A stretch of 64,000 nt of DNA. Origin: Aptenodytes patagonicus. Taxonomy: Eukaryota; Chordata; Aves; Sphenisciformes; Spheniscidae. Below, one piece after another: positions 48,997-62,215 of this stretch; positions within the stretch are counted from its first letter, which is position 1; every line of letters starts with the position of its first letter. Position numbers and translations under genes: made by a program. The notes below the pieces were generated by a model. That model worked only from the letters and a program-made list of their open reading frames with translations, did not search any database and was not told where the DNA came from. Where the stretch lies: NCBI RefSeq assembly GCF_965638725.1, contig NC_134949.1, forward strand, positions 117,111,378-117,175,377. Direction: 5' to 3'.

Positions 48997-51900
48997 CCCC
49001 CGCTGCGGGTACCGAGGGGGCGCGCCGGGGGGGCGGGTACCCGCGCTCCGGAGCGCCGGGGCTGAATGTCTCACCCAGGCGCTACACGGTGTCTTGTCGG
49101 GGGTAGTGAGATCTGTTGCGCTTGAGAAAATCGGGGCGGGGGGGGTGGGGGGTGTATTATGCCTTGAGGTAGTAAGACTGCAGCTCTGAAGGTCTCCTTC
49201 AATGCATTTGTCGTTAAACCTCATACCATACAGACGTTTTGTCTCGGTGATAAGTAGCAAAGAGCCACCAGATGCTCTCAATTTATATAGAAATGCTTCT
49301 GTGCTTTTGCCACCTCGGGATGAGCTCTGGAGGTTTCCCGATTAGCAGCGATTCAGAAACAGTCCGGAGGCTTTGGATGGCAAAGGAGGAGGAGAACGGG
49401 AAAGCTTCCTTCAGGCTTTGCATTGATCTACTTAAGTGTAATGTGTATAGAGATGTGGTCTGTGGTTCCTCTAACGGAGGAATGGTAGAAAGCTAGTTTG
49501 TGAAGTGTGATTACTGCAGCGTAGGAGGATTATATAGTTTTGGTATCTTACTATCACAAATGTCAGGAGATAAATAATGGAGTGAAATTCTAGATGCTAT
49601 TAAGCTGAGTTTTAAAAATTATAGGGGGATAGATATTGAGGGGGAGATGGAAAGAAGAGGAGGAAAGCTGAATAAGTCTAATATTGATAGTAAGTTGTTA
49701 TTAGTCTCAATTTAAAAAAAAAACAAAACACAGCTTTTTTAAAAAATAAAGGGAGTTAATTGTATTGGAGGGGGGGAAGAGTAAAATTTTTGAACTGGCT
49801 GTAGAAATAGCAGGAACATGCAGCCTCAATCCACAGCAGGGGATAGTAAATGGAAGTGGGAAAACATCTTCATATGGAAAATATTCCCATTTAGGTTGCT
49901 AGGGTAGAGGAAAATTCTAAAGTGATTTTTTTTTTTTTAAATTTTAATAAGCATTGTCGTGGTGAGTGATTTATTGTGTTTTTTTTATTTTTTGAAACCT
50001 CCTTGAAGTAATCTTGGGAATTTCTTGAAGTGATTCAAATCATTTGAGAGGCTATTCCAGAAACTCTTGGGATTTATCTTCTCTTGGAAATGCAGTGGCG
50101 GGGAACACTTACATCATCAACTGAAGGTTGTAGTGTTTGTGAGGGTTTTCTTGTTTGTTTGTTTTTAAGAAAACTAGTGTTATCTAAGCACTAAATCATG
50201 ATTATGACTTTTTTGATGTTAAAGTAGAGCTAGAGAAGAGTGTGGATGGCTAAGAAAAAAACCCAGTAACTAGATTTGGATCACTTGCTTTGGAAAATAT
50301 TGAAAGTCATAGATTGAGGATTTATAGTTCTAAGAATATAGCTGCAGTAGATTTTATGAAGAATGACTGAAGCTCTTTCTTTGGGAAGTGCTGGTGTTTA
50401 AGACTGGGGAGAGGCAACTGTGATGTATTTGTTCCACTTCAGAAAATCAGAGCAGTTTGAAAACAAGTAGCAGACAGCAACCCCCTCCCCCAGCCCCTTA
50501 AGTTAAGAGCTTATGAATGTCTTAATTATCTACCAGGGCCAAATATTCCCTCTCCTAATTTCATCACAAGGGAGGAGTTTAGCTGGCAATGTTATTACAC
50601 TAAAACAACAGGATTTTTTTCTTAACCTTTCAAAGCTGTCCAGACAATTCATCCAGAGTGAAAGGCCCAAATTTAATTAGCTTTGCTTTAATAAAAAGCA
50701 AAACAAAACACACACCCCACAACAAAATAGCCTACTCCACTCTGTAAATCTACTTTTTAACATATGTAGTGATACAACACTCAGAAGAGGAGGCTTCATT
50801 GGTTTTTAACCAGTGTCTGGGGATACTGACTTAAAGTGGATGAAATGGACATCTTTCCACTTTGCAAAATCCTATTTCTTTTATCACTCCGCATAATACG
50901 CATTTCTCTAGGTTAGCAAATTTTTGTTAAGTTGCAATAGAAAATGTTTTGCTCGTAGAATTCAATCTATTTTGTGCTCATCCAGGAGATTCATAGGAGT
51001 GAGTACTTGTTCAGTCATTGTGCTTTAAGTTTCATCTTTTCACTGCTTTGATATAGAGTTTGTTTTTGGTTTTTTTTCTGAAGAGTTTCTCTTTACAAGT
51101 GCTTATAAGGGACTGTTTGTTAATAAGGAACATCCCCCGAAAGAGATGCCAGCATGTGCGTCTTATTCATTACAGTGCAGTCGCTTTCTAGAACCCTGCT
51201 TCTTTTTGCTTTTTTGCATGGGGAATCCATGAAACTTGGAATTTTTGAAATCAATGAGTTTGTCTACTGGATTAAGCGGAACTAGTATTTTATTCCGGTT
51301 GTATACAGAAATCTGAAACATATCCTGAGAATTCAGCTAACCATTTCTTTCTGCTACCAGTCAATTTATACAACTGCATTAAGATCAAAATACATCTACT
51401 ACCTTCTCCTCTCCTTTTTCACCCTTCAAAAAAGCCCCAAAAATTAATTCAGACAAAAATTAATGTTTGATTTGCTGTTTTAGCCTGTGTAACTCCTGTT
51501 CAAGTGAAGAGGAGAATCAAAATATCTGCCTGAAAGTAAACCTTCATTGATGAGGTGTTATAAAAAATTGACTTAAGAATGGATGGTTGAGAAATATGTA
51601 GAGTTTTGTTGCATGCACTCCTATTCAAAATGGAGTTAGAGATACTTTTATCGTTTGCAGTGGCTCTAAATCATGAAGTGTATGAAAGATAAAGTCATAG
51701 AGGTAAAGCTTTAAAGTCTTTTCTAAGAGGTTGAATAGCATCATTTTGACTTTGTCTTTTTCTCTTACAGCATAGTTCATGTATTTATTTAGGTAACTAA
51801 TTATTTTTATCTATGGAAATGTTATTGGAGTGTTATGACCAATTCATGTATGATTTGCCTTTCACGGTCTTCTTTTTCAACATGTATTTTGAGAACAAAT

Positions 51901-53609
51901 ACTGTATTTGTTTGCCCTTTCATTGACCTTTTCTTTGAGGCACCTTTCCCAAGTGATTCAGGTTTACTTACTGATTTTCTTCCAATTTACTCCAGTAATC
52001 CCCCAGTTACATTCAGCACATGCCATTTGATTCCAGCACAATTGAGTCAAGTTAATATGACATTTTGGGAAACACATGTTTTAACTACACTGTAATTTGT
52101 GGCTGCGAGTTGAAAATCCATTATTGAAAGAGTAGGACATAGACTTCTCCAGATAAATAATATGGATAATAACTGGTATTCATATTTTAAACAGTTTATA
52201 CCAACTCATTCATGCCAGATGTTTTATTTGGGGCTTTTTGTTTGTTTGTTTTTTAGCAAACACATTTGTTTTATAAAATAAGGGCAGTATATTTGATGGA
52301 GCGAATCCTGAGGTTTTATATGTCAAAGGTAATTTGAATTTTATTTTTGATGTCTCTTGAAATTCAGAAATGGGGGAGACATAAGAGAAAACTTAAGGAT
52401 ATCCTGATATATTCAAATCTGAAGGCTCATTGGAGTCTGATAGACTAGATCCAGGCCTATTGGATTCTAATAGATCTTATCATCACTTTGTTTTGACGTA
52501 ATCAATTAATCATGACATAATTCTGACCTAGTAATTATGTTACATCTCCTCCCTTTTCTCCCCTTAGTGTATATAACTGCTTTCTAGTTTGAATATTAGA
52601 GCATTCAGAGCACTACTTGCTGTTACTTCAAGAATCTGAGGATGTCCAGCTTCAGTAACATAATTCTGCATTCTTTCACAAAAATGTTTTTATTGCTTTT
52701 GTAGCTCAGTTTCATTTAATACTGTGATTGTATGGATTTGGATATTTTTAAAGGATATCAGGAAAATGAAAAGAGTTAATTTTAAAATAGCAAGATACTC
52801 TTCAGATGTCGTGTTATGCTAGAACATCTTGAATGGGATACCTTCAAAAATAAAGGTACCAAGCTTCTTATTTTTGTTATTTGGCTAAATATTTTTATTA
52901 GTTGTTGCCATTTGACTGATGACATCGTTAATTGGAGAAGACACTTTCTGATTTGCTCTGCTGTAGATGAGCTCAGAATCTACCTCTTAATTTATTGAAT
53001 GAAATGAATAAAAGAGGAATAAAAAAAGAACATAAACAGGGAGAGTAATTTCTCTGGCTACAGCTATTTGTGGTGACAGCTTATGATATTAAAATCTTTT
53101 TGTACTGGAAAAGAAATCCATTTAAAAGTTACTTAAAAATTATGTGGAAAGGAAGCAAAAAATACATGCATACTCAAGTCTACTTTTTAGAAAACCGTGT
53201 TTAACAAGACCCCTAAGCCTTTGAATAACCTGCATTTGAGTAGCTCCATGGAAGCACTGTTGGTTGCATTAATCCAGAGGCCGCCACACTGACCAGTTGA
53301 CCAGTCAACCCCTAGTTGACTTCAGGGGGTTTTGGAGCTGTGGAGTATGTGAAAGCATCTCTTGAAATGGCAGGAGGTAAACAGCTTTCATTTTTGAAAT
53401 CGCGTGAGATAGGACAATACTGTCCATTTATGCTGCTGTTATGACTTAGGAAATTCTGATTAACAGAAAATTTCTCTTTGTATCCACGCATCAAAACCTA
53501 GATCATTAATGACATGACACAGGACTAGTGGCTTGAAGTACAAATATAAAGTAAGATCTACTGCAGAATGAGGTACTTATAATGTAGTTATTAAATATGA
53601 AGATGACTA

Positions 53610-53705
53610 TGAGCATTGTGGCCAAACTCTATTGGTTCTAGTCAGAGAAGAATTTCCATTGACTTAAATTTGTATTTGCATGAGAAACAAACAGGACCAG
53701 TTCTT
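53610..53705. mobile_element. Possible old amniote repeat relic
   Basis: TGGCCAAACTCTATTGGTTC followed by AATTTCCATTGACTTAAAT resembles the ggccaaattctgc ... ccattgacttcaatgg wording of a repeat common in turtles, crocodilians and birds. Classification is uncertain. Confidence 0.3.
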
Positions 53706-56554
53706 TAAAAGCAATTATTTCACTGTTTCAAGTAAGTTAATTTGGGAAGGACGTGGACAAGTGAAGTGTATCAACTAAAATTTCATCACATGGTTTCTAT
53801 CTATTTAAGAACACTACTACCTTTTAAAAAACCAAAACCAAACACCTCCTGAAATGTTTTACCTGTTTTCTGCTCCTTTTAGAAAAGAAAAAAACCAGTT
53901 GTTTGATTTCATCTATTCTTTAATATAATACACAAGGAGAATTGCAAGTAGGATGAAGAGATCAAGTCTTCTAAAAACCTGTTTGAACAAATAATTTCGA
54001 TAAGCCTCCAGATATACTAACCAAGGCTGTCATTTGCCACCGGTTTCCATGATCTAAGTATAATCTTATGTGCAATAGCCCATTTGTGGATGGACAACAT
54101 CCAGATGAACTTGGGAAGCAACATTAAGTACTATGGGGCTTTAGTCAGCTTCTTCATTGGTCCTGCCTATCATGACTGAAATAAATTTCCTCTTATCCAA
54201 GTACTATATAAGTTCCTTCAAGAACTAGCTTTCCATAAAAAGCATAAAACATCGACATGTTAATTTATGTTTGTTTAAGATGTAGTGGCTCTTTTCCAGG
54301 AAAAAAATGAAGAAGAGAGGGGAGTAGAAGTGGCTCTCTTTCTCTTTGCCCAGTTATATTTTTTCCTCCTACCTAAATTTTTATCGTGGCTTTAGAAGGG
54401 TACACTGTTTTTTATTTAGTGTTCTAATTACCTGAGTAGTATTGCTAAACAGCAGACAAAGGTTGATGAATAACTTCATAATTCAACAAAATTTAAAGTA
54501 ATACATAATATACCTGTAGCATATGAATAACTTATTAGGGTATGAATGAAAATTCCCTTTTCAAAATGACCTTTCCAGTTAGCTATTATTAAACTGATTA
54601 TTTACATTGTAAATACAGGCAGTTGTAGCCTAAGTAACAATACCAGTTGTTTGACTGGCTATGAGCTGAAATTCATACTTGGGATTCATATATGAAATTC
54701 GTACAAGAAGTTGCTGTCATCATCACTTAGCCCTAAGCAGTGCCATTTGGAGCATACTATGAATTCAGTTTAAAAACAAAATCATTGCCATCAGTTTTCT
54801 TGCTGTTAAAACACATTGCACCACATCCAGTCAAGCTGCAAGCAATTTCAAACCCATTAACTTTGTAGACCTTTGTACCGCAGCTGAATTTGGCTTGTAT
54901 GAAGTCAGGTCTATATTTAAAATAATAAAGTATTTAAAAAGAGAGAGCCATAAAGCAGTGTATGGAGATCCTTGTGGCACGTGTCACATATAAACAGGTA
55001 GGGAGAGGTAATTCTGTCTCTTACTGTGAATGGTTTTCTGTACTGATCACACAAAATGAATTTTCTTCTTTGTTATAACAGGAAAGATGTAATCAGAACT
55101 GCAAAGTTATTATGTCAATATTATGTCATTATGTTATCTTGATTAGTCAAAGCAAAATAAACTAAAGATCCAGGGTTTGGGGCAGAGGGTAGAAAAGGGG
55201 GATGTGTTAAATGTACTGAAGACCAATTAACAGGAATAACATAATAGAGCATTATTTTTTAAGTTCTTAAATGTCCCATACCCATAAACTAATATGCTTA
55301 CTGGATCAGAGCAAAGATTGATGTACTCCAGTGACCTCGATCCGACAGATCGATAAGTACAGACCAAGAACAGTGTGATACTTCTGTCAGTGCACCCTAC
55401 AACAGTCAGGGATATGTCAGGTTATACCTGTGTGATCTTCCTTAATAATATTGGCAGATGTTTGTTGCATGAATTTGTTCTTAAACCTGTCGATACCTCA
55501 ATCTACTTCGTACACTGTGTCAACAACTTAAAGGAAAAATGCTGAAAGAAGCCTAAAAAAAAATGTTCAGTTCCTTAGTTGCTCTGTTGTAAGTAATGGA
55601 GTAATACTAATTGTTTGCTCAACTCTTCCATGACATTCATAATTGTGTGTACCATAGAGAAGCTGCCCATCTCTTGTGTGATGGGCTCAGAACTACGTGT
55701 TATATTCATGGACTTGCCAGTAATCTAATTACATTTTTTGTTTTGCTTGGTGTTTCTTTCCTACTTTTTTTTAGTATTTTTTTTTCCCCCTAGCCTTTTG
55801 GTAATGGTTATCTTACTTCACATACCATTTGTTCAATTACTTGAATTTTAAGCTGATCTGCATCAAGCCAATTGTAAAAAAAACCCTCCTTGTTCATAAG
55901 TATCTCTTTTGCACTGTAATCAGTGTTGCAAGTTCTGCCTTATAAGCGTGTGGGGGCTAAAAGTGTTTGAGCAGTTACCCTGGTAAAATGAATGCTGAGA
56001 GAGATATGATTGCTAGGAAGACGACTCCCAGGGGAGAACACGTAGAGTGCAGAGGTACTTGAAAGGAAAGCATGATATATGAGTACATGGATATAAACTG
56101 GTTAAAAAAAACGACCAACCAACCAAACAAAAAAACCCAAAAAAACCCCAACAACCCAAAAACTTCAGGATGCAAATTAATTTCTGGCCAAAAAAGCAGT
56201 GACTCTGGAGCATTATAAAAGCGAGAGGGAAGAAGTATGGTTATTCTGAAGATGGTTCTTTATTAATTTATGAAAGGATTACATTTAATGGGTCCCCAGA
56301 ATGTCCCAGGAGATCCCTTCAAATGATGTCCTTCTAAAACATTCTTCATATAAAGGTTCTCAAGACATAGGGGAAAAATAATTTTCAAATTGCTGAATGA
56401 TACTTTGTGGAAAATATAATTATTTGAGTGTTTCTCATCCATTAATAGGTGTTACACAGCAGATACGACTTCTTAATGTAGTAAGAATTGCCAGACTTTC
56501 TTTGGTACCTGTTGCAAATTCTGCTGGTGTCACTAGATGTTGTCTGTAAGTTTT

Positions 56555-56590
56555 AAAAAAAAAAAAAAAAAAAAAAAATAAAAAAAAAAA
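56555..56590. repeat. Poly-A tract, interrupted once
   Basis: 24 A, one T, then 11 A, in NCAM2 intron 1. No retrocopy is seen beside it. Confidence 0.95.
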
Positions 56591-57189
56591 TTGCTCTCTA
56601 CAGTTGTTTCTGGGAAAACTTAAAAAAAATCAGATGCTTGGGTTTCATCACCCTTTTTTGCATTTTTTTTAATGTCTGAATTTTTTTCTCACTTGCTTAC
56701 ATCTCTTTGAAAGTTGAAGAAAACTGTTCTTAGAAAATGCAGCTTAAATGATTTATTTGCATATATAACAATAACAGAATTACAAAGATAAAATTGCACA
56801 ACATAGAAGCATTGTGGGTTTTTTGCTAATCACCTGAATTATTTTGTATCAGACACCCATATTTCACCATAGAGGTTTGCTTTTGTTGCTTTGTTTGCTT
56901 TTTGTTCCTGAATTCTAATTTTGTAGATCTTATCTGGGATTTGAAATTCAAGATGAATTATACCCAACTGGGCATTGCCATCAGTGATAAATAATGCAAT
57001 AATTCATGTATTGCTGTGTTTTCTGTGTTGGGGAATAATACCCTAACTTTAGATTTATGAAAAAAACAAATGCTGACTTTTTCCAATGAAGACTGTCTAT
57101 GGTATAATATGAATGTTACATCTATCTCTGGCCTGTATAGTTTATTTTAAGAAAATCATGTTATGCGAGATGAGTTCTGCTGACAGAAC

Positions 57190-57340
57190 CATGCACACCC
57201 TGCAGCCATGGAACTCCCACTGAAGTTGATGGGAGACTTGTGTGCCAAGAGTACTGTTTTGGGGGTTGTACTGATTGCAGCTTTCAGGGTCTGATTGAAG
57301 CTTTCAGGAGTTGTATAACTCCCATGGGAGTATGTGGGAA
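57190..57340. mobile_element. Possible old amniote repeat relic
   Basis: AACTCCCACTGAAGTTGATG followed by GGAGACTTGTGTGCC, and later ATAACTCCCATGGGAGT, resemble the same type of old repeat with an actcccattgacttcaatgggag core. GATTGCAGCTTTCAGGGTC and GATTGAAGCTTTCAGG form a short imperfect duplication. Confidence 0.3.
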
Positions 57341-60171
57341 TTTTGATTTAGTAAAGAATAGAAAATCAAGGTCTAACTCTATGTATATTTAAGTAGTGGG
57401 CATGTTTATAAAGTAGTGCTGAAAAAGTGTGGGGCTAATCCAACAGCACAGAAGAATTAAGAACAAAAGGGATGTTCTGGTGTGCCAGGTTCTATTCAAG
57501 ATAGTATGTGAGGCAAAAAGGATATTTCTCTGTGTTTTTTTTAATAATAAAACCAAGGACATCTTGTAAGTATTGTAAGCTACTGATTTCATTTTCTCCC
57601 TCTGGGAACATATGAGAAAGTTGAGCTTCATGCAATTAATCATTCCGGTCACTTAGTTGTTGCAGCCCAGGTCATAGCTGTATTGGGGAGTTTACCATTC
57701 AGTATAAAAATTCATCTTTTGGTTTTGTTTGGTTTTGAGAGTTTTGATTTACTTGTTTGTTTTGGTCTGTGGCTTTGTGACACTAGTCAAAATTGTTCCC
57801 TAGATGTTCAGTATTCAGGTCATGCTTGTAGGTCTGTAAGCGTACTGTCTGAGTGATCAGATGTTAAATGGATTTGTGCCAGTTTATGGCGGTTCCACAC
57901 ATTGGGTTCAACAGCTTTTAGCATTTAGTCACAATAATCCCCCCCAGCACCTTTGCATTACATTTCTGTAAATGTCTTTGGATTATACAGTCTGTGTACA
58001 TACAGAATTTACATTGCTGGGTTTGAGAAATCTCTCCATAGGTGATGTTTTCTATGCCGTTCTACTAAACTCATGGTAGACTTATTCTAAATTTACCATT
58101 CTTAGAAGCAAATTTACAGATGTTTGTTTAATGTCACGGTAGTGGGTTTCAGTTCTGAGTGCATGATACAGTTCCAAGTGCATGATTTGTTTACATGCTG
58201 CTAATTTTAAAATGAATTTTGATCTTATATTAACTTTTTCTGTACCATTTGCAAACATTAGTATAAATCAAAAGATTCCTAGGTGTGTTCTAAAACCTCA
58301 GGAATCATCTGCTTCATTCTGTGCAGCCCTCTACGTGCCACACTGATAGGTTTTTTTTGTTTGTTTGTTTTTTTGTCCTAAGTACATGAATGAACACTTC
58401 TATCTGCTATATATAAGAGCAGATCTGGCTGGGGAAACTATTTGTTCCTGTAAAAATGTTGATGAAAAGAAATAGGTTTTCCTATGAACCATGTATTTTG
58501 CATTTTTAGCTACTCAGGATCTCATTTAAAAACAAACAAACAAAACCCCATGAACAACTGCAACTAAACAAAACCAAGAAATATTCCTTTCAAGACAAAA
58601 GTCCTTGTGCTGTTAGATGGAGTTCCGATATTTGTTCTTCTGTGCCCATTTTAAACCAGGAAAGGCAACTGTAGCCACTGAGTCGACTGAAAAAATAAAA
58701 GAAAAAGAGACTTTGTTATCATGTAAATATTAGAAAAGCTATTCTAAAGAAATCTTACTTGTTTTTTTTTTTAATTGTGATTAGTGAATGTTACTATTAC
58801 TTTAATGCACTTTAAATGTGTTTGGGGCTATTTTCCAGACTATGAAGCCCACTGAATACAGTCCTGAAAGGTTTCTAGATAGTCTCTGTTTACACCCAAG
58901 TCAATGAAATTTAGCCCTGCAGAAAACCTTTTTCTGTTCATAACCACACTGAATCTATTACATGTGACCTGCAGGTATTAAAGAAGTAACATCTCTATCT
59001 TTCAACCTATAGAACAATCTGTTTCTGCAGTGATGTTCTATTTTTACCTATGAAAATGGCATAATGAGTTTTGTAACTACATTTGTGGCATCTGATCAGA
59101 AAAAACGCCGTGTTGTCATGGGGGAGGGGAAGAGGGGAAACTGAAGCAGCAGGAAGGAAGGAACAGCTAGTATTTATTGAAGGTGCATGTTTTCCTCAAA
59201 GAGACACTTCTCTCCTTGGTCTTTACTGTTGTGTGGTTTTTGGTTTGTTTTTTTTTTGGGGGGGAGCTGTTAAAAAAAAAAAATCTGTTGTCATAGTCCA
59301 GGTGTGTTTCATCACACAAAGTTTCACATAATGTGAAACCTCTCGTGAGGTTTTTAGAATGTTGGGAAGAGGTAATCTAGGCATTCTCACAAGTCTTTAT
59401 TAGATTCATAAAAACCTGGAATAGCTCTGCTGTTCATATTTCCACTTGAACTGTAGCCACATTTGCAAATATACATGTGTTCCAAGTTTTTATTTTACCT
59501 GAATTATCAAATAAGTTTTAAAAAGTAATATCTTAAAATTCTGTTACCTGAAGGTTTTCTGAAACTCAGTCCTAAAAATAGCTGCACATGTCTATGACAA
59601 AGAATTACTAAAACAGCAAAAATGAGAATATAAGTTTTTCTAAGCAGTTTTTAGGGGGAAAAAAATGCACAGTGAAGCAAAAGCTACTTTTCACAGTAAA
59701 CACTTTTATACAAAACAAATGTTTGTATTATCAGTCTGAGTTTAATTGTTCATGAAATATCTTTGTGTAAGGCTTAATTCCTAACTACATAAAGAATTGT
59801 GTGGGTTTTGGTTTGGGGTTTTTTTTTTTGTCTTTACATTATAAAAATACTTTTAGGGTCCTGCTGTCTTACAAGAAGTAAAATGAGGGTGGAAACAGTT
59901 AACCTTCTCAGATTCATTGAGTTAACACTGAGCTTTGCCCTACATCCATTTGGCAGAATTTCTCTTCTCTAGCAATGTTTCCATTCACTTGCATTGTGCA
60001 ATGTAACTGCATCATATAAACTGAATTTTTGAGGTATGATATTAGGGAGGTAAATATTTCTGTGGTAAAACTTATGATTCCAACCTCTTACGTTTGGTAA
60101 TGCAGATGGTCAGTTTACAACCTGGCAATACAAAGGGCTGATTCAACTGAAAAATGAAGTCTGTGATTTGC

Positions 60172-60213
60172 TGGTAATTACAAGCAACAAGTTGGTAATT
60201 ACAAGCAACAAGT
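60172..60213. repeat. 21-bp tandem duplication
   Basis: Two exact copies of a 21-base unit starting TGGTAATTACAAGC (60172-60192 and 60193-60213). It is in NCAM2 intron 1. Confidence 0.95.
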
Positions 60214-61759
60214 AAAACACATTTTTTGTTATCAGAGTACGGTACCTGTTGTCTTTTAAAAGTACATGGTCCGTCCATTCAATGTCATATGTATAGATAT
60301 TCACATCTATTATCATAACTGACACAAATGACATCTTTGTTAGCCTGAAGAGAGAAGCTAAAGAAGGCTAAATGAGGATGGAGGCTTTCTGGTTTTTTTT
60401 TTTTTTTACTTTAGGAATAGTTTCTGCAGATCAGAGAAGTGAAGACCACTTTCTCTTTTCTATAAGGCTCTCCACTAAATAATGTGTTTTCCATAATTAT
60501 CTGTTCAGTATTATTGATGAAGTCTAAAATTACTTCTGTATTACACTTGTTTTTGGAACATGTATGCCACCCAGTATTAATAACATACTGAGGAATTCTC
60601 AATATGAAATGTACTTATCCTTAGAACACCTCCAGCCTCACCATTGGAAAAGTAGGGAATTAAGTTAGCAGGTATGTCCACTTGTTCTCTTCTAGGCAGA
60701 TGCAAACTCTCCTTGCGTGTGCTCCCAGTTAACTAAAGACAAACTAGCTCCAAATCAAAAACTGAAACGGCCATTCCTGTGACAGTGCTTGAACAAACTG
60801 TCGTTACGGCTTATTAACATTAGCATAGTATTGTGGTAATTACGGATGCACAAGTTGCCATTAGGTTGTATCTTGCCAACTCGGAGCATGCATCTGCCTG
60901 CCAAAGATTGTGTTGACATGCCCACAGCAAGATAAAGGCAGGACAGTGCAAAGATCCTCAAATTAAAGAAAACCTAAACCAGTAAATCTAAGTGGCACAG
61001 CATCGTCCTTATGGCACAGAGTCCTTATGAACAGGACAAGTGGAGGAGGATGTCTGACTCCAAGTAAATAGCTTAATTTGCCATAGGCTGTGACCATGTG
61101 ACATATGTGTATTGTTTCCAGACTTAAGCTGAGTTAAGGTCTCTCTGCATCATACTTACTCACATTTCTGCTGCTGATGTCATAGGCACAGATGGCTTGG
61201 TCCACAGCTGTGCATATATGACCTAAATAGAGGAGATGTCACACAGAGCAATAAATTTGATTCAGTCTCCCGAGTCTTTAGGGTAGTACCCTAAAAGTTG
61301 AACCATCTTTTTGGACACTCAGTGTTATTCCATAAATTCTAGGAAGCCACACTGACCTCTACTCTAACTTTATTAGGGGCACTCAATGTGGCACATTGTT
61401 CTGAGAGTGCCCACACAGTTTATATTCATGAAGTAAGAGTCAAACAGTATCCTTTTGAAAGACAGTCCAGTACCAGATTCAAACGGGTATAACTGAGAGG
61501 ATGTGAGCTACTAGTGAGAAAGGAAATCCCAGCTTTATTAAATCAGTAATACTTGAAAAATGTTTTTAAATTTAAGTCATTACTTTATCTTCAATCAAAC
61601 TGTGTATTTTTGTTCTTCATACAAATAAAATCAGAGCTTAGATCTGGTAGATTTGAATACCAACCATTTCTAGACAATAGAATAGATATCCATCTTAACA
61701 GAGAAGAACGATTTCATGAAGAAGTATGAGAGACTATAGTTTTCTTGTCAGAACATTGC

Positions 61760-61860
61760 TAGTGGGCAGGAAACCTGGGTTCTCCCATTGTGAAGCTTTG
61801 TGACTTAATACAAATAACTTTATTTGTGCTTCAGGAACTTCACCTGTTAATATGGCCCAA
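61760..61860 (+). mobile_element. MIR-type SINE relic
   Basis: GCAGGAAACCTGGGTTCTCC, TTGTGACTTAATACAAATAA and GCTTCAGGAACTTCACCTGT follow the MIR order of ggagacctgggttct, tgtgaccttgggcaag and cctcagtttcctcatctgt. It is in NCAM2 intron 1. Confidence 0.6.
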
Positions 61861-62109
61861 TGTATACTCTGAATCAACTAACTCAGGCACCAGAAAAGGG
61901 AGATGTTAATGTTGCATCTTAGACAGTAATCCTTACTTAATATGTTGGATTTTGTTTTAGTTCTGTCATAGTCTGTGAAACAGAAATGAATTTTACTGCC
62001 TTGGTTTTGCTAAAATTTGTTTCTCTTTTTGCATTAAAGCCAGGATGTGAATGTGAGAATGAGAGAGAAGTCATGCTCCTGTGGATGTTTTTTCTTTAAT
62101 TGTACTGGG

Positions 62110-62215
62110 ATTCCCCATTTTATTGATGTGAAATGAAACATAAAGAAACTTGATCAAGGTCAGACAGGAAGTCCATTGTGACTCCAGAATTGAACCAGCT
62201 GTCCTGATTTCTTTC
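62110..62215 (-). mobile_element. L2/MIR-type relic
   Basis: CCCCATTTTATTGATGTGAA, AAAGAAACTTGATCAAGGTC, AGACAGGAAGTCC and AGAATTGAACCAGCTGTCCT follow the L2/MIR antisense order closely. It is about 250 bases from a MIR relic in the opposite orientation, so the two may be parts of one rearranged element or independent insertions. Confidence 0.65.

Larger units (their letters stand above)
46755..49150. promoter_or_regulatory. CpG island spanning the NCAM2 promoter and exon 1
   Basis: The DNA changes abruptly from AT-rich to GC-rich with very many CG dinucleotides. There are two dense blocks, about 46780-47640 (promoter and exon 1) and about 48110-49150 (start of intron 1). They are separated by an AT-richer stretch, and the second block is interrupted by a TTTA microsatellite. 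Several GGGCGG Sp1-type boxes and runs of G are visible. Long open frames here on both strands are a by-product of few stop codons in GC-rich DNA and are not genes. Such islands mark promoters active in many tissues or under Polycomb control in neural genes. Confidence 0.9.
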
